From Microbacterium sp. ABRD28 (lineage in GTDB: Bacteria > Actinomycetota > Actinomycetes > Actinomycetales > Microbacteriaceae): a DNA stretch of 64,000 nucleotides. Numbering within the stretch: the first letter of the stretch is position 1; each line of letters starts with the position of its first letter. The stretch is taken from NCBI RefSeq assembly GCF_003850245.1, contig NZ_CP031015.1:558001-622000 (forward strand). Reading direction: 5' to 3'. This document shows, piece by piece, positions 16,485-29,600 of the stretch. The notes beneath the pieces were generated by a model. That model made no database searches. It was not told the DNA's origin and saw only the letters and a program-made list of their open reading frames with translations. Made by a program: the position numbers and the translations under genes.

Positions 16485-18037
16485 TCGCCCTCGTACCGCT
16501 TCTCGCGACCCTCCCGCTCCTGGGCGCTGCACTCGCGCTCGTGGCCGGCCGGCATCGGCGCACCCAGGTCGCCATCTCGATCGTCACGTTGACGACGGTC
16601 ACGGTCATCGCCGCGATCCTGCTGGTCGTCGTCGATCAGGGCGGCGATGCCCTGGCCGTCTCGGTCGGCGACTGGCCGATCCCCTTCGGCATCGTGCTCT
16701 ACGTCGATCGGCTCTCGGCGCTCCTCATCGTCGTCTCGAGCATCGTGCTCCTGGCGGTCCTGCTGTTCTCGGTCGGCCAGGGTGCGGCCGACAACGACGA
16801 CGAGACGCCGGTGTCGATCTTTCACCCGTCGTACCTGCTGCTGGCGGCGGGGATCTTCACGGCCTTCATCGCCGGTGACCTGTTCAACCTGTACGTCGGG
16901 TTCGAGATCCTGCTCGTCGCCTCCTATGTGCTGATCACCCTGGGGAGCACCGAGAACCGCATCCGCACCGGCGTCGTCTACATCGTCGTCTCGCTCGTCT
17001 CGTCGATCCTCTTCCTCGCGGCGATCGCCGCGATCTACGGGGCCCTCGGCACCGTGAACATGGCGCAGATCTCCGAGCGGATGATGGAGCTTCCGCAGGA
17101 CACCCAGACGGTGCTGCATCTGCTGCTTCTCGTGGCGTTCAGCATCAAGGCCGCCGTCTTCCCGCTGTCGTTCTGGTTGCCCGACTCCTACCCGACCGCT
17201 CCGGCGCCGGTGACCGCGGTGTTCGCGGGCCTGCTGACGAAGGTCGGCGTTTACGCGCTCATCCGCACTGAGACCCAGCTCTTCAACGACAACGACCTGA
17301 ACTTCCTCCTGATGTGCGTCGCGCTCGCCACGATGATCGTCGGGGTGCTCGGTGCGATCGCGCAGGCCGAGCTCAAACGCATCCTCTCGTTCACCCTCGT
17401 CAGCCACATCGGGTACATGATCTTCGGGCTCGCGATCGCGACCCCGGCGGCGATCGGCGCGACGATCTACTACACCGTCCACCACATCGTCGTGCAGACC
17501 ACCCTCTTCCTCGCGGTGGGGCTCATCGAGCGCCGCGCGGGAAGCACGTCGATCCTGCGGGTGAAGGGGCTGATGCGGGCCGCGCCCGTCATCGCGGTGC
17601 TCTACTTCATCCCCGCCGTGAACCTCGGCGGGCTCCCGCCCTTCTCGGGCTTCATCGGCAAGTTCGCCCTCTTCGACGCCGCCGCCGAGGTCGGCACCCC
17701 GATCATGCTCGTGCTGATCGTCGGCGGCATCGTGACGAGCCTTCTCACCCTTTACGCGCTGATGCGCGCGTGGAACCTGTCGTTCTGGCGCGAGGACGAC
17801 GACTCCACCGAGACCGAGGCGCGCATCTCGTACCTCGGCCAGGCGCCCGCCGCGGGCATCCAGACCGAGCGGCGCGTGATCCCCCGCATCATGACGGCGG
17901 CGACGACGGGGATGGTGGCGATCACGGTCGCGCTGACGGTCTTCGCCGGGCCGCTCTACGGCGTGTGCGAACGCATCGGCGCCGCGCTCCTCGAGCCGAT
18001 CCAGCTCGTGCAGCTCGAGGAGGAGGCGGACTCATGA
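16481..18037 (+). CDS. mrpD: Na+/H+ antiporter subunit D
   Basis: A 518-residue NuoN/NuoM-like ion-channel subunit with about fourteen helices. The conserved FPLSFWLPDSYPTAPAPVTA segment and KVGVYAL lysine motif are present. ATG 16481 overlaps the mrpC stop (ATGA). Together with MrpA it provides the cation and proton pathways of the hetero-oligomeric antiporter that exports Na+ and supports alkaline-pH and salt tolerance. The final residues are acidic and cytoplasmic. Confidence 0.95.
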   Translation: MIALVPLLATLPLLGAALALVAGRHRRTQVAISIVTLTTVTVIAAILLVVVDQGGDALAVSVGDWPIPFGIVLYVDRLSALLIVVSSIVLLAVLLFSVGQGAADNDDETPVSIFHPSYLLLAAGIFTAFIAGDLFNLYVGFEILLVASYVLITLGSTENRIRTGVVYIVVSLVSSILFLAAIAAIYGALGTVNMAQISERMMELPQDTQTVLHLLLLVAFSIKAAVFPLSFWLPDSYPTAPAPVTAVFAGLLTKVGVYALIRTETQLFNDNDLNFLLMCVALATMIVGVLGAIAQAELKRILSFTLVSHIGYMIFGLAIATPAAIGATIYYTVHHIVVQTTLFLAVGLIERRAGSTSILRVKGLMRAAPVIAVLYFIPAVNLGGLPPFSGFIGKFALFDAAAEVGTPIMLVLIVGGIVTSLLTLYALMRAWNLSFWREDDDSTETEARISYLGQAPAAGIQTERRVIPRIMTAATTGMVAITVALTVFAGPLYGVCERIGAALLEPIQLVQLEEEADS

Positions 18038-18636
18038 GCGAGGATCGCGCGACTCCGCCCCCGGCTCGCGGCATGCTCGGGATCACGTGGCGTCAGCTGC
18101 CGTTCTTCCTGTGGCTGATCGCTCTGTGGATGCTGCTGTGGGGCCAGTTCACCGTGCTGGCGTTCCTGACCGGTCTCGTCGCGGCAGTCGTGGTCACGCG
18201 CGTGTTCCGGCTGCCACCCGTCGCGCTGTCGGGTCGCCTCAATCTCTGGTACGGCCTGGTCTTCGTCGTGACCTTCCTCGTGGCGCTCGTGCGCGGCTCG
18301 CTCCTGGTGGCCTGGCAGACCGTCCGCCCGGGGAAGCTCCCCGGATCGGCCATCATCGCCGTGCACCTGCGCACCGATGACGACCTGATCATGACCCACA
18401 CCGCGGTGACCTCCTCGCTGATCCCCGGTTCGCTCGTCGTGGAAGCCGACCGAGACCGTCGCGTGCTCTACCTGCACGTCATCGGGGTGGATGACGACGA
18501 CGACATCGACCTGCAGCGCAAGACCGTGCTCGGCTGGGAGGCGCGGATCGTGCGCGCCGTCGGATCACGGGCTCAACTCGACGTCATCCGTGAAGCGACG
18601 GTCGACACCCCGCGACAGGGAGGAACGCCGACATGA
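18034..18636 (+). CDS. mrpE: Na+/H+ antiporter subunit E
   Basis: A 200-residue MrpE with N-terminal hydrophobic helices and a soluble C-terminal domain that includes the characteristic MTHTAVTSSLIPGSLV segment. ATG 18034 overlaps the mrpD stop (ATGA), and its own stop overlaps mrpF. Longer than the usual 160 residues through a Pro-rich N-terminus and a C-terminal extension. Confidence 0.94.
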   Translation: MSEDRATPPPARGMLGITWRQLPFFLWLIALWMLLWGQFTVLAFLTGLVAAVVVTRVFRLPPVALSGRLNLWYGLVFVVTFLVALVRGSLLVAWQTVRPGKLPGSAIIAVHLRTDDDLIMTHTAVTSSLIPGSLVVEADRDRRVLYLHVIGVDDDDDIDLQRKTVLGWEARIVRAVGSRAQLDVIREATVDTPRQGGTPT

Positions 18637-18905
18637 GTACCGTGCTCCTCATCGCCATCTTCGTGATCTTCGTCGTCGCGGCACTGCTCACGCTGTGGCG
18701 CATCGTCGTCGGTCCGTCGATCCTCGACCGCGCCGTGGCATCCGATGTCCTCCTCACCGAGGTGCTGTGCGTGCTGGGCGCGGAGATGGCCATCAATCAG
18801 CACACGCGCACCCTTCCCGTTCTGCTCGTGATCGCGGCGGTCGGGGTGTTCGGATCGATCTCGATCGCCCGGTTCGTCGCACGGAAGGACACGGCAGAGC
18901 GATGA
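18633..18905 (+). CDS. mrpF: Na+/H+ antiporter subunit F
   Basis: A 90-residue protein with three transmembrane helices. The pattern RIVVGPSILDRAVASDVL is the MrpF hallmark. ATG 18633 overlaps the mrpE stop and its stop overlaps mrpG, so translation is coupled through the operon. Confidence 0.95.
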   Translation: MSTVLLIAIFVIFVVAALLTLWRIVVGPSILDRAVASDVLLTEVLCVLGAEMAINQHTRTLPVLLVIAAVGVFGSISIARFVARKDTAER

Positions 18906-19258
18906 CCGATGCTCTCGACCTCGTCGCCCTCGTGCTGATCCTCGCGGGGAGCCTGCTCTGCCTCACGGCCGCCATCGGTCTCCTGCGGTTCAACGATGTG
19001 GCCTCGCGTCTGCACGCGGCGACCAAGCCGCAGATCCTGGGCCTGCTCCTCATCTGCATCGCCATCGCACTGGCGCTGGAATCGTGGCCGGTCGTCGCCT
19101 TCCTCGTGCCGGTGATGCTGCTGCAGATGGCGACCGCCCCGCTCTCGGCCCACATGATCGCCCGTCAGGCGCACCGCAACGGCACGATCGACGACCGTGA
19201 TCTGCTCGTCGACGAACTCGCCGAGCAGAAGCAGACCCCGCCCGCCGCGGGGGGCTGA
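18902..19258 (+). CDS. mrpG: Na+/H+ antiporter subunit G
   Basis: A 118-residue MrpG with three helices. The motif AIGLLRFNDVASRLHAATKP is diagnostic. ATG 18902 overlaps the mrpF stop (ATGA). It is the last gene of the operon, ending 20 nt from the convergent penicillin-acylase gene; no clear hairpin fits in that gap. Confidence 0.95.
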   Translation: MTDALDLVALVLILAGSLLCLTAAIGLLRFNDVASRLHAATKPQILGLLLICIAIALALESWPVVAFLVPVMLLQMATAPLSAHMIARQAHRNGTIDDRDLLVDELAEQKQTPPAAGG

Positions 19259-19278
19259 CCCGGCCGCCCCCTGCTCTT

Positions 19279-21906
19279 TCAGTCCGAGGGGATCAGGCGC
19301 AGCGTGTGCGTGGTCGTCGCCGCGACGGCGTCGGGGGTGAAGGCCCAGGGAAGAAGCTCCGCACGCTGCCACGCCGGAGTCTGATCGACGTAGTTCGGGT
19401 GGAAGGCGTGGCCGCTCGCACCGGTCAGGTGATGCCAGCCCGACCGGTCGAGATCGCCGAGGTCGACGACCATGCGCATCGACGGCACGGTCACGGTCTC
19501 GAAGCCCTGCCCGAGCACCCATCCTGTCGCGTTCGCCACCGACGAGCCGCCGCCGACGGGGTAGGGGCCGCGATTGAACAGCATCTCGATCGGCGCGATG
19601 CCCGAGGTTCCGAACGTGTCATTCGTCAGATCGAGGGCATGCAGGGTGCCCCACTTCCACATCCGGGGGTTGTCGCCCTGGAGCGTCACGAGCCGCTCGT
19701 ACGCATCGGTCGCGGTGCGCTCGAGCATCTCGGCCTGCGACGACACGTCGAGCCCCTCGTTCTGCCACCACGGCGACGACGGGTCGGAGAGCAGGGTGTC
19801 GACGACGAGGAACTTGCGGGCCTGGTTTCCGAGGGGAGCCGCGGTATCGCGCTCGCGCACGAAGATGTTCTGCACCAGTTCGTCCCAGAGCACGTTGGCG
19901 TAGGCCGCCGCGGCGGAGCCGGCGTGGTTCTGGCCGTCCCACCCGCCGAGGAGGTCGAGCGCAGCATCCGTTCCCGCGTCACCGGTCTGAACGCCGGCGT
20001 ACGCGGCGATGAGACGCGGGCCCATCCACATGGCGTTGTCGGCCTGGATGTCGCGCATGTCGGTCGCGGTCAACGGTCCCGCCGCGATCCGCCGCTCGAG
20101 CATCTCGACGATGCGGGCTCCGCGCCAGCCGTAGTCCCAGTCGCGGGTGAGCTGATAGGGGTAGTCCTCGCCCACGATGGCGTTGTTGGCGGTGACGATG
20201 TAGCCGGCTTGGGGGTTCAGCGAGACCGGAAGCTCTTCGAACGGGATGTATCCCTGCCAGGCGTAGGCGGAGTCCCACCCCGGCTGCGGCAGCGACCCGT
20301 CGCCGGCGCCGCGGATCGGCAGCTTGCCGGGCGTCTGGTAGCCGATGTTCCCGGCCGTGTCGGCATAGACGAGGTTCTGCGCCGGCACGTCGAAGAGCGA
20401 CGCGGCCGTGCGGAAGGAGTCGAAATCGCCCGCCTGATTGAGGGCGAAGATGGCCGCCGGCGTCGTGCCGGGTTCGAGCGCCGTCCACCGGAGGCTCACG
20501 GCGTACTCCCCATCGGGCGCGCCGGTCGGCGCGGCCGGAGCCCCGTCGGTGCCGACGAACGGGTCGTCGGCGATGCCGGCGTACTCCGCGCTGGCGTCGG
20601 AGATGAGCGGCCCGTTCTCGGTGGCCCGCACAGTGATCTCGACGTCGTCGCCGCCGGCGACCGCGATGGTCTCCTGCCGCACGGTGAGGGGCAGCAGCTG
20701 CCCGTCGCGCCAGTACGCGTCGTCCTGCACGCGCTCGAGGTACAGGTCGGTGACGTCGGTGGTGAGGTTGGTGAAGCCCCACGCGATGTCGGCGTTGTGG
20801 CCGATGATCACCCCCGGCATCCCCGAGAACCCGAAGCCGGCAACGTCGAAGGGACAGTCCTGCTGCACGCGTTCGCACTTCAGCTGCACCTGATGCCAGA
20901 CGCTCGGGAGCGACGCGCCCAGGTGCGGGTCGTTGGCGAGGAGCGGCATGCCGGTGTCGGTGAGGGCGCCCGACACGACCCACGAGTTGGAGCCGATGCC
21001 CTCGCCGATCGGCCCGATGAGGGTGCTGACGGCGGCGACGACGTCGCCGACCTCGGTCCAGTCGACGGCGGCCTCGACGATCGGTGCGGCCTGGGTCGTC
21101 GCGGTCGCGCTCGCCGGCACGGGGGTTCCCGCCTCGTCGAGCACGGGCACGATCACGGGATTCCGGTCGAAGGGATAGGTCGGGTAGAGGTCGGCGAGTT
21201 CCTCGGGCGTGAACGATGCCGCCGCGACCGCGCGGTTGGTCTCGTCGCCGATGTTCGAGCGGAGGTCCCAGGCCATCGCCTTCAGCCAGGCGACGGAGTC
21301 CTCGGGCGTCCACGGCTCGATCTCGTAGTCGGCGTTCTGCAGACCCAGGACGGCGTATTCGAAGGAGGCGTCGGGGCCCTGATGATCGGCCAGGTACGCG
21401 TTCACCCCGTCGGCGTAGGCGTCGTAGTACGCGAGGACGGTCGGGTCGAGCGAGGCGACCTCCTGGGCGGCGATCTCGCGCCATCCGAGTGTCCTCAGGA
21501 AGATGTCGGTCTGCAGCTGGGATTCGCCGAAGAGCTCCGAGAGCCGGCCGCTCGTGACGTGACGGCGGAAGTCCATCTCCCAGAACCGATCCTGTGCGTG
21601 GACGTACCCCTGCGCGTAGAAGAGGTCGCGGGAGGTCGCGGCGGTGATGGTCGGGATGCCGAGGGCGTCGCGCTGCACGCTCACCTCGGCGGTCAGACCG
21701 GGGAGGGTCTTCTCGCCGTCGAGCTGGGGGAACGACCGCTGCACGGAGTAGACGACGACGCTCGCGACGATGAGGGCGAGCACGACGAGGCCGACGAAGA
21801 CGGAGTACGCGATGAGGGCGATGCGGCGGCCGAGGGATCGTCGTGCGGGCGGTTCGGGCTCGTCGAACAGCTCGACGTCGTCGATCACGTCTGCGGGCTT
21901 CGTCAT
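19279..21906 (-). CDS. Penicillin acylase family protein (Ntn hydrolase)
   Basis: An 875-residue Ntn-hydrolase precursor. A transmembrane signal anchor spans about 28-52 after a cytoplasmic acidic start. The alpha-chain region includes YAQGYVHAQDRFWEMDFRR. Autocleavage is expected between Gly305 and Ser306 (EGIGSNSWV), freeing Ser306 as nucleophile. A beta-chain NDPHL motif and an Asn residue for the oxyanion follow. ATG 21906 has GGAGG upstream. The family includes penicillin and cephalosporin acylases, AHL acylases and peptide-like amide hydrolases; the true substrate is unknown, with quorum-signal or cell-wall amides as options. Confidence 0.9.
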   Translation of the reverse strand: MTKPADVIDDVELFDEPEPPARRSLGRRIALIAYSVFVGLVVLALIVASVVVYSVQRSFPQLDGEKTLPGLTAEVSVQRDALGIPTITAATSRDLFYAQGYVHAQDRFWEMDFRRHVTSGRLSELFGESQLQTDIFLRTLGWREIAAQEVASLDPTVLAYYDAYADGVNAYLADHQGPDASFEYAVLGLQNADYEIEPWTPEDSVAWLKAMAWDLRSNIGDETNRAVAAASFTPEELADLYPTYPFDRNPVIVPVLDEAGTPVPASATATTQAAPIVEAAVDWTEVGDVVAAVSTLIGPIGEGIGSNSWVVSGALTDTGMPLLANDPHLGASLPSVWHQVQLKCERVQQDCPFDVAGFGFSGMPGVIIGHNADIAWGFTNLTTDVTDLYLERVQDDAYWRDGQLLPLTVRQETIAVAGGDDVEITVRATENGPLISDASAEYAGIADDPFVGTDGAPAAPTGAPDGEYAVSLRWTALEPGTTPAAIFALNQAGDFDSFRTAASLFDVPAQNLVYADTAGNIGYQTPGKLPIRGAGDGSLPQPGWDSAYAWQGYIPFEELPVSLNPQAGYIVTANNAIVGEDYPYQLTRDWDYGWRGARIVEMLERRIAAGPLTATDMRDIQADNAMWMGPRLIAAYAGVQTGDAGTDAALDLLGGWDGQNHAGSAAAAYANVLWDELVQNIFVRERDTAAPLGNQARKFLVVDTLLSDPSSPWWQNEGLDVSSQAEMLERTATDAYERLVTLQGDNPRMWKWGTLHALDLTNDTFGTSGIAPIEMLFNRGPYPVGGGSSVANATGWVLGQGFETVTVPSMRMVVDLGDLDRSGWHHLTGASGHAFHPNYVDQTPAWQRAELLPWAFTPDAVAATTTHTLRLIPSD

Positions 21907-22015
21907 CGAAGGAGACCTCCAGTCGCGAGACCCGGTGCCGGAGAGCGTGGATCTCGGTGCCGTTCGGGCGACACCGGAGAATCGTATCCCGAGGGTCGGG
22001 GCGCGGCGCGCGGGA

Positions 22016-25311
<3,296 letters not shown>

Positions 25312-25398
25312 GGGCCGACTCTAGCGGGGCGGTCGGGGGGCGCGGGGGGCTCGCCCGATAGGATCGGGTGTAACCGTCCGACAACGGGGGAGTGGGCC

Positions 25399-26685
25399 AT
25401 GCCAGGCATTGTGATCGTCGGCGTTCAGTGGGGTGACGAGGGCAAGGGCAAGGCCACCGACCTCCTGGGTGAACGCACCGACTGGGTCGTGAAGTTCAAC
25501 GGCGGCAACAATGCCGGACACACCGTCGTCATCGGCGACGAGAAGTACGCGCTGCACCTGCTGCCCTCCGGCATCCTGTCGCCGGGAGTGAACGCGGTCA
25601 TCGGCAACGGTGTCGTGATCGACCTCGAGGTGCTCTTCGCCGAGCTGAAGGCGCTGCAGGCGCGCGGCCTCGACACCTCGCGCCTGAGGATCAGCGCCAA
25701 CGCGCACGTGATCACCCAGTACCACCGCACCCTCGACAAAGTCACCGAGCGCTTCCTCGGCAAGCGCCAGATCGGCACGACCGGTCGTGGGATCGGCCCC
25801 GCCTACGCCGACAAGATCAACCGGGTCGGCATCCGCGTGCAGGACCTCTTCGACGAGAACATCCTGCGGCAGAAGGTCGAGGGGGCGCTCGATCAGAAGA
25901 ACCACCTCCTGCTGAAGGTCTACAACCGCCGCGCGATCGCCGTGGAAGAGGTCGTCGAAGACCTGCTGTCGTACGCTGAGCGTCTGCGCTCGATGGTCGC
26001 CGACACGTCGCTGCTGCTCGATGAGGCCCTCGACCGAAACGAGGTCGTGGTGTTCGAGGGGGGGCAGGCGACCATGCTCGACGTCGACCACGGCACGTAT
26101 CCCTTCGTCACGTCGTCGTCGGCGACGGCGGGTGGCGCGGCGACCGGATCGGGGGTCGGCCCCCGGCGCCTCGATCGCATCGTCGGCATCGTCAAGGCCT
26201 ACACGACCCGCGTCGGCTCGGGCCCGTTCCCGACGGAGCTGTTCGACGAGCACGGCGACTTCCTGCGCTCGCGCGGGTTCGAGTTCGGCACCACCACGGG
26301 GCGCCCGCGCCGTGTGGGCTGGTACGACGCGCCCATCACGCGGTACGCGACCCGCATCAACGGCATCACCGACCTCGTGCTCACCAAACTCGACATCCTC
26401 ACCGGTCTCGACGAGATCCCGGTGTGCGTCGCCTACGACGTCGACGGCGAGCGGTTCGAGGAGGTGCCGGTCAACCAGACCGACTTCCACCACGCGCGCC
26501 CGATCTACGAGATGTTCCCCGGATGGAAGGACGACATCTCGAGCGCCCGGACCTTCGACGACCTTCCCCTGGCGGCGCAGGACTACGTGCTGGCGCTGGA
26601 GGAGATGAGCGGCACCCGCATCTCGGTGATCGGCGTGGGCGCGGCTCGCGACGCGGTCATCGTGCGCCACGACCTGGTCGACTGA
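25399..26685 (+). CDS. purA: Adenylosuccinate synthetase
   Basis: A 428-residue GTP-dependent enzyme converting IMP and aspartate to adenylosuccinate. The P-loop GDEGKGK at 12-18 carries catalytic Asp13, and His41 lies in GNNAGHTVV. The [16 protein letters not shown] and GTTTGRPRR regions are intact. ATG 25399 follows GGGGGAG; a TAGGAT box at 25359-25364 is a likely -10. Its stop overlaps the next gene by 1 nt (TGATG), so the lactonase-like gene is probably co-transcribed. Confidence 0.97.
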   Translation: MPGIVIVGVQWGDEGKGKATDLLGERTDWVVKFNGGNNAGHTVVIGDEKYALHLLPSGILSPGVNAVIGNGVVIDLEVLFAELKALQARGLDTSRLRISANAHVITQYHRTLDKVTERFLGKRQIGTTGRGIGPAYADKINRVGIRVQDLFDENILRQKVEGALDQKNHLLLKVYNRRAIAVEEVVEDLLSYAERLRSMVADTSLLLDEALDRNEVVVFEGGQATMLDVDHGTYPFVTSSSATAGGAATGSGVGPRRLDRIVGIVKAYTTRVGSGPFPTELFDEHGDFLRSRGFEFGTTTGRPRRVGWYDAPITRYATRINGITDLVLTKLDILTGLDEIPVCVAYDVDGERFEEVPVNQTDFHHARPIYEMFPGWKDDISSARTFDDLPLAAQDYVLALEEMSGTRISVIGVGAARDAVIVRHDLVD

Positions 26686-27947
26686 TGCGGTTCCTCGTCG
26701 GCGGGTACTCCGCCGACAGCGGCGGGATCGCCACCGGGATCGGGGTGCTCCTGGCGGGGGAACCCGACTCCGGTTCCGCCGCCGGACCGCTCGCCGTGGT
26801 CGGTGAGGCGGTCTCGGCGAGCTCGCCGTCGTGGGTCAGCTGGAACGAGGGGACGGATGTCGCCTACGCGACCCTCGAGGCAGAGGGAACCGTGCGTGCG
26901 TTCCGACGCATCGGCGAAGACCGGTTCGCTCCGCTCGGCGACGCGGTCGAGGCGGGGGAAGCGGTGTGCCATGTCGCGGTGTCGCCGGACGGCGGGACTC
27001 TCGTCGCGACGTGCTGGGGCGACGGGCGCGTGGTGCGTTATCCGCTCACGAGCGATGGTCGGATCGGGCGGCCGTCCTTCGCGCCGGCCGCGGTGGATCC
27101 GTCGGCCCCGGGCGGGGTGACGGGGGCTGTGTCGGATGTCGAGGCGGCCGCAGCCGAGGTCGGCATCGACCTGGCGGCTTTGGGCCTCGGTGGGCGTGGA
27201 GACGCAGGTCTCTTCGGTGGGCGAGGACTCGACGGGGTGGCTGGGCTCGACGGGATGGCGTCGTTCGGCGGCATGGGTGGCGGCGTGAGCGGCGATGCCG
27301 ACGCGGCGGCCCTGACGGGGCCGGTCGATCGACCGGAGCCGGCCGAGGAGCGGGTCTCGCGGGCGCATCAGACGGTGTTCCTGACCGGCGGGCTCGTCGC
27401 GACATCCGATCTGGGATTCGATCTCGTGCGCTTCTGGCGCCTCGTGGACGGGAGGCTGCAACCGCTGCACGACGTCTCGCTGCCCTACGGCAGCGGTCCG
27501 CGGCACATGGTGTGGCACCCGAGCGGGCACCTGTACGTGGTGACGGAGTACAGCTGCGAGGTCTTCGCGCTCGCGCGCGACGAGGCGGGGCGCTGGCGCG
27601 TGGTGTCGGGAGCGCCCCTCGGAGCCGGAACGCTCGCCGGAGACAGCGCCGCCGAGCTGGCCCCGTCGCGCGACGGCGCGTTCCTCTACGCCGGTGTGCG
27701 CGGGAGCAACACGATCGCCGTCGTCGCCGTGCGCGGCGCGGGGGAGACCCTCGCGCCCGTCGCCCTCGTCGAGGCGGGCGTGGACTGGCCGAGACACCAC
27801 CTCGTGGTGCGCGACACCCTGCTGGTCGCCGGGGAACGCTCCGACGACGTGGTGTCGCTGACCCTCGACATCCGCTCCGGGGTGCCCGGCCGCGTTCGCC
27901 ATCGCACGTCGGCGCCGTCGCCGACCTGCCTGACGCCCCTCGTCTGA
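26685..27947 (+). CDS. Lactonase family (YkgB-like beta-propeller) protein
   Basis: A 420-residue protein of the 6-phosphogluconolactonase/YkgB propeller family. Blade-like repeats include PSWVSWNEGTDVAYATLE, VAVSPDGGTLVAT, GSGPRHMVWHPSGHLYVVTE and DWPRHHLVV. ATG 26685 overlaps the purA stop. Between blades, roughly residues 145-210, there is an unusual Gly/Asp/Ala-rich stretch (GLGGRGDAGLFGGRGLDG). No signal peptide is visible. Activity on phosphogluconolactone is inferred from family only. Confidence 0.85.
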   Translation: MRFLVGGYSADSGGIATGIGVLLAGEPDSGSAAGPLAVVGEAVSASSPSWVSWNEGTDVAYATLEAEGTVRAFRRIGEDRFAPLGDAVEAGEAVCHVAVSPDGGTLVATCWGDGRVVRYPLTSDGRIGRPSFAPAAVDPSAPGGVTGAVSDVEAAAAEVGIDLAALGLGGRGDAGLFGGRGLDGVAGLDGMASFGGMGGGVSGDADAAALTGPVDRPEPAEERVSRAHQTVFLTGGLVATSDLGFDLVRFWRLVDGRLQPLHDVSLPYGSGPRHMVWHPSGHLYVVTEYSCEVFALARDEAGRWRVVSGAPLGAGTLAGDSAAELAPSRDGAFLYAGVRGSNTIAVVAVRGAGETLAPVALVEAGVDWPRHHLVVRDTLLVAGERSDDVVSLTLDIRSGVPGRVRHRTSAPSPTCLTPLV

Positions 27948-27962
27948 CCCGCTCCATTCCCA

Positions 27963-28019
27963 CGACCCGTCGACTTCTGCCGTGCGGATGCCGCGGGAGC
28001 GACGTTTTTCGGCGGGTCG
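27963..28019. terminator. Large hairpin between convergent genes (terminator or palindromic repeat)
   Basis: CGACCCGTCGA (27963-27973) pairs with TCGGCGGGTCG (28009-28019), one wobble, with an inner GCGG-ATG-CCGC stem and a T5 run in the right half. Its left arm resembles the CCCGTC..TTCTGCC repeats at 32 and 34 kb. A second hairpin, GGGCGC-gtgct-GCGCCC, follows at 28031-28047. Both lie between convergent genes. Confidence 0.55.
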
Positions 28020-28060
28020 CGGTGCCTCGGGGGCGCGTGCTGCGCCCGTGGTGGCGCCCG

Positions 28061-29209
28061 CTACAGCTTCGCGTCCTGGCGGGGGATCACGACCTGCTTG
28101 ATGATCAACAGGATCGACGCCGTCACGGGGATCGCCACGAGCGCTCCGAGAAGCCCCAGCAGCGTGCCGCCGACGAGCGCGCCGATGACGACGAGCGCCC
28201 CGGGCACCGCGATCGCGCGGCTCATCACGCGCGGGGTCAGGACGTATGCCTCGATCTGGATGTAGATGAGGTACGCGATCGCGAAGATCAGCGCCGTGAG
28301 CGGGTTGGTGAACAGCGCGAGGATGCTGGCGAAGATCCAGTACAGCACCGGACCCACGAGGGGGATGAGCGTGATCGCGAACGCCGCGACCGCCATCAGG
28401 GCCGGGAAGGGCAGACCGAGGAAGAGGTGCAGGAAGAACGCCACGAGCGAGTTGAAGAACGCCAGCACCACCATGCCCATGAGATATCCGCCGATCGAGT
28501 CGGTGATCTCATCGGTCATCGACCGCACCTTCGGGCGGTAGCGGGCGGGGCTCAGACGGGTGAAGGCGACCTTCATGGTGTCGAGGGATGCCAGGAAGTA
28601 CAGGCTCAGCACCAGCACGATCAGGATGCCCGAGATCGTCGTCGCGATGGTCGCACCGACCTGCAGGACCCCGCCGCCGATCGCGGCGATGTTCGCGGGG
28701 TTGGTGATGAAGGTCTCGAACTCCCCGAGCAGGCTGCCGATCTGGTCGCCGAAGGTGTCTTGCAGCCAGGCGTAGACGTCGGAGGCCTGGAAGGCGTTGA
28801 TCGTCGAGGGCAGGTCGGAGAAGAACTGGGAGATCTGTCGCACGAGAGTCGGAACGACGAGCGACACGACCCCGACGACGATGACGACGAAGCCTGCGAA
28901 GACGATGAGGATCGCCCACCCCCGTCCGAGTCCGCGCCTCTCGAGGAAGCGCACGATCGGGTCGAGCCCGAGCGCTGCGAACAGGGCGAAGGCGATGTAG
29001 ATCAGCACCGTGGAGAGGTTGATGAACGCGACACCGAGCCCGAGGGCGACGAGTCCGCCGAGGGTGAGGAAGAAGCCGATCGCGAACGGATTGTTCACGC
29101 TGGTGAAGAGGGTGCGGCGCCGGACGTAGGTCGTTTCGACGGAGGGCTCGGACGCGTCGGTGACAGGGTCGTCCGCAGGCGACGAAGCGGACGGGCGGGC
29201 GTCGGTCAT
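28061..29209 (-). CDS. AI-2E family transporter
   Basis: A 382-residue polytopic protein of the AI-2E (PerM/YdiK) family. Seven to eight helices are evident, with the family landmarks GLDPIVRFLERRGLGRGWA, a long amphipathic middle segment, and the C-terminal PLVGPVLYWI and PGALVVIGALVGG segments. ATG 29209 is preferred over GTG 29215, which would leave no room for a ribosome site. Members export autoinducer-2 or act as Na+/H+ antiporters; no neighbour discriminates between these. Confidence 0.91.
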   Translation of the reverse strand: MTDARPSASSPADDPVTDASEPSVETTYVRRRTLFTSVNNPFAIGFFLTLGGLVALGLGVAFINLSTVLIYIAFALFAALGLDPIVRFLERRGLGRGWAILIVFAGFVVIVVGVVSLVVPTLVRQISQFFSDLPSTINAFQASDVYAWLQDTFGDQIGSLLGEFETFITNPANIAAIGGGVLQVGATIATTISGILIVLVLSLYFLASLDTMKVAFTRLSPARYRPKVRSMTDEITDSIGGYLMGMVVLAFFNSLVAFFLHLFLGLPFPALMAVAAFAITLIPLVGPVLYWIFASILALFTNPLTALIFAIAYLIYIQIEAYVLTPRVMSRAIAVPGALVVIGALVGGTLLGLLGALVAIPVTASILLIIKQVVIPRQDAKL

Positions 29210-29293
29210 GGTCACACTCTAGGGGCGTGCGGCCCGCGACCTCGGCGGCGCTCGGGGCCGCGCGGTATGGTCGTGGATCGGGGAGGGAAAGCC

Positions 29294-29599
29294 ATGACGA
29301 CCGAAGATCCCACGACCACGCTTCTGCGGTTGCGCGCGAGCATCGACAACGTCGACGCGGCGCTGGTCTTCCTTCTGGCCGAGCGCTTCCGCTGCACGCA
29401 GCAGGTGGGGGAGTTGAAGGCCGCGCACGGCATGCCGGCCTCCGACCCCGGACGCGAGGAGCAGCAGATCGCACGCCTGAAGCGACTGGCCCAGGAGGCC
29501 GACCTCGATCCCGAGTTCGCCGAGAAGTGGTTCAACTTCGTCGTCGCCGAGGTGATCCGCCACCACACCGCCGCGGGCGCTGTGAGCGAAGGGCGCTGA
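29294..29599 (+). CDS. Chorismate mutase (AroQ type)
   Basis: A 101-residue all-helical AroQ monofunctional chorismate mutase, converting chorismate to prephenate for Phe and Tyr synthesis. Key residues follow the pattern LRASIDNVDAALVFLLAERF, then K in VGELKAAHGMP, and a C-terminal helix with FVVAEVIRHH. ATG 29294 follows GGGAGGGAAA. The ATPase gene begins 1 nt beyond its stop, so the two are co-transcribed though functionally unrelated. Confidence 0.93.
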   Translation: MTTEDPTTTLLRLRASIDNVDAALVFLLAERFRCTQQVGELKAAHGMPASDPGREEQQIARLKRLAQEADLDPEFAEKWFNFVVAEVIRHHTAAGAVSEGR

Positions 29600-29600
29600 C

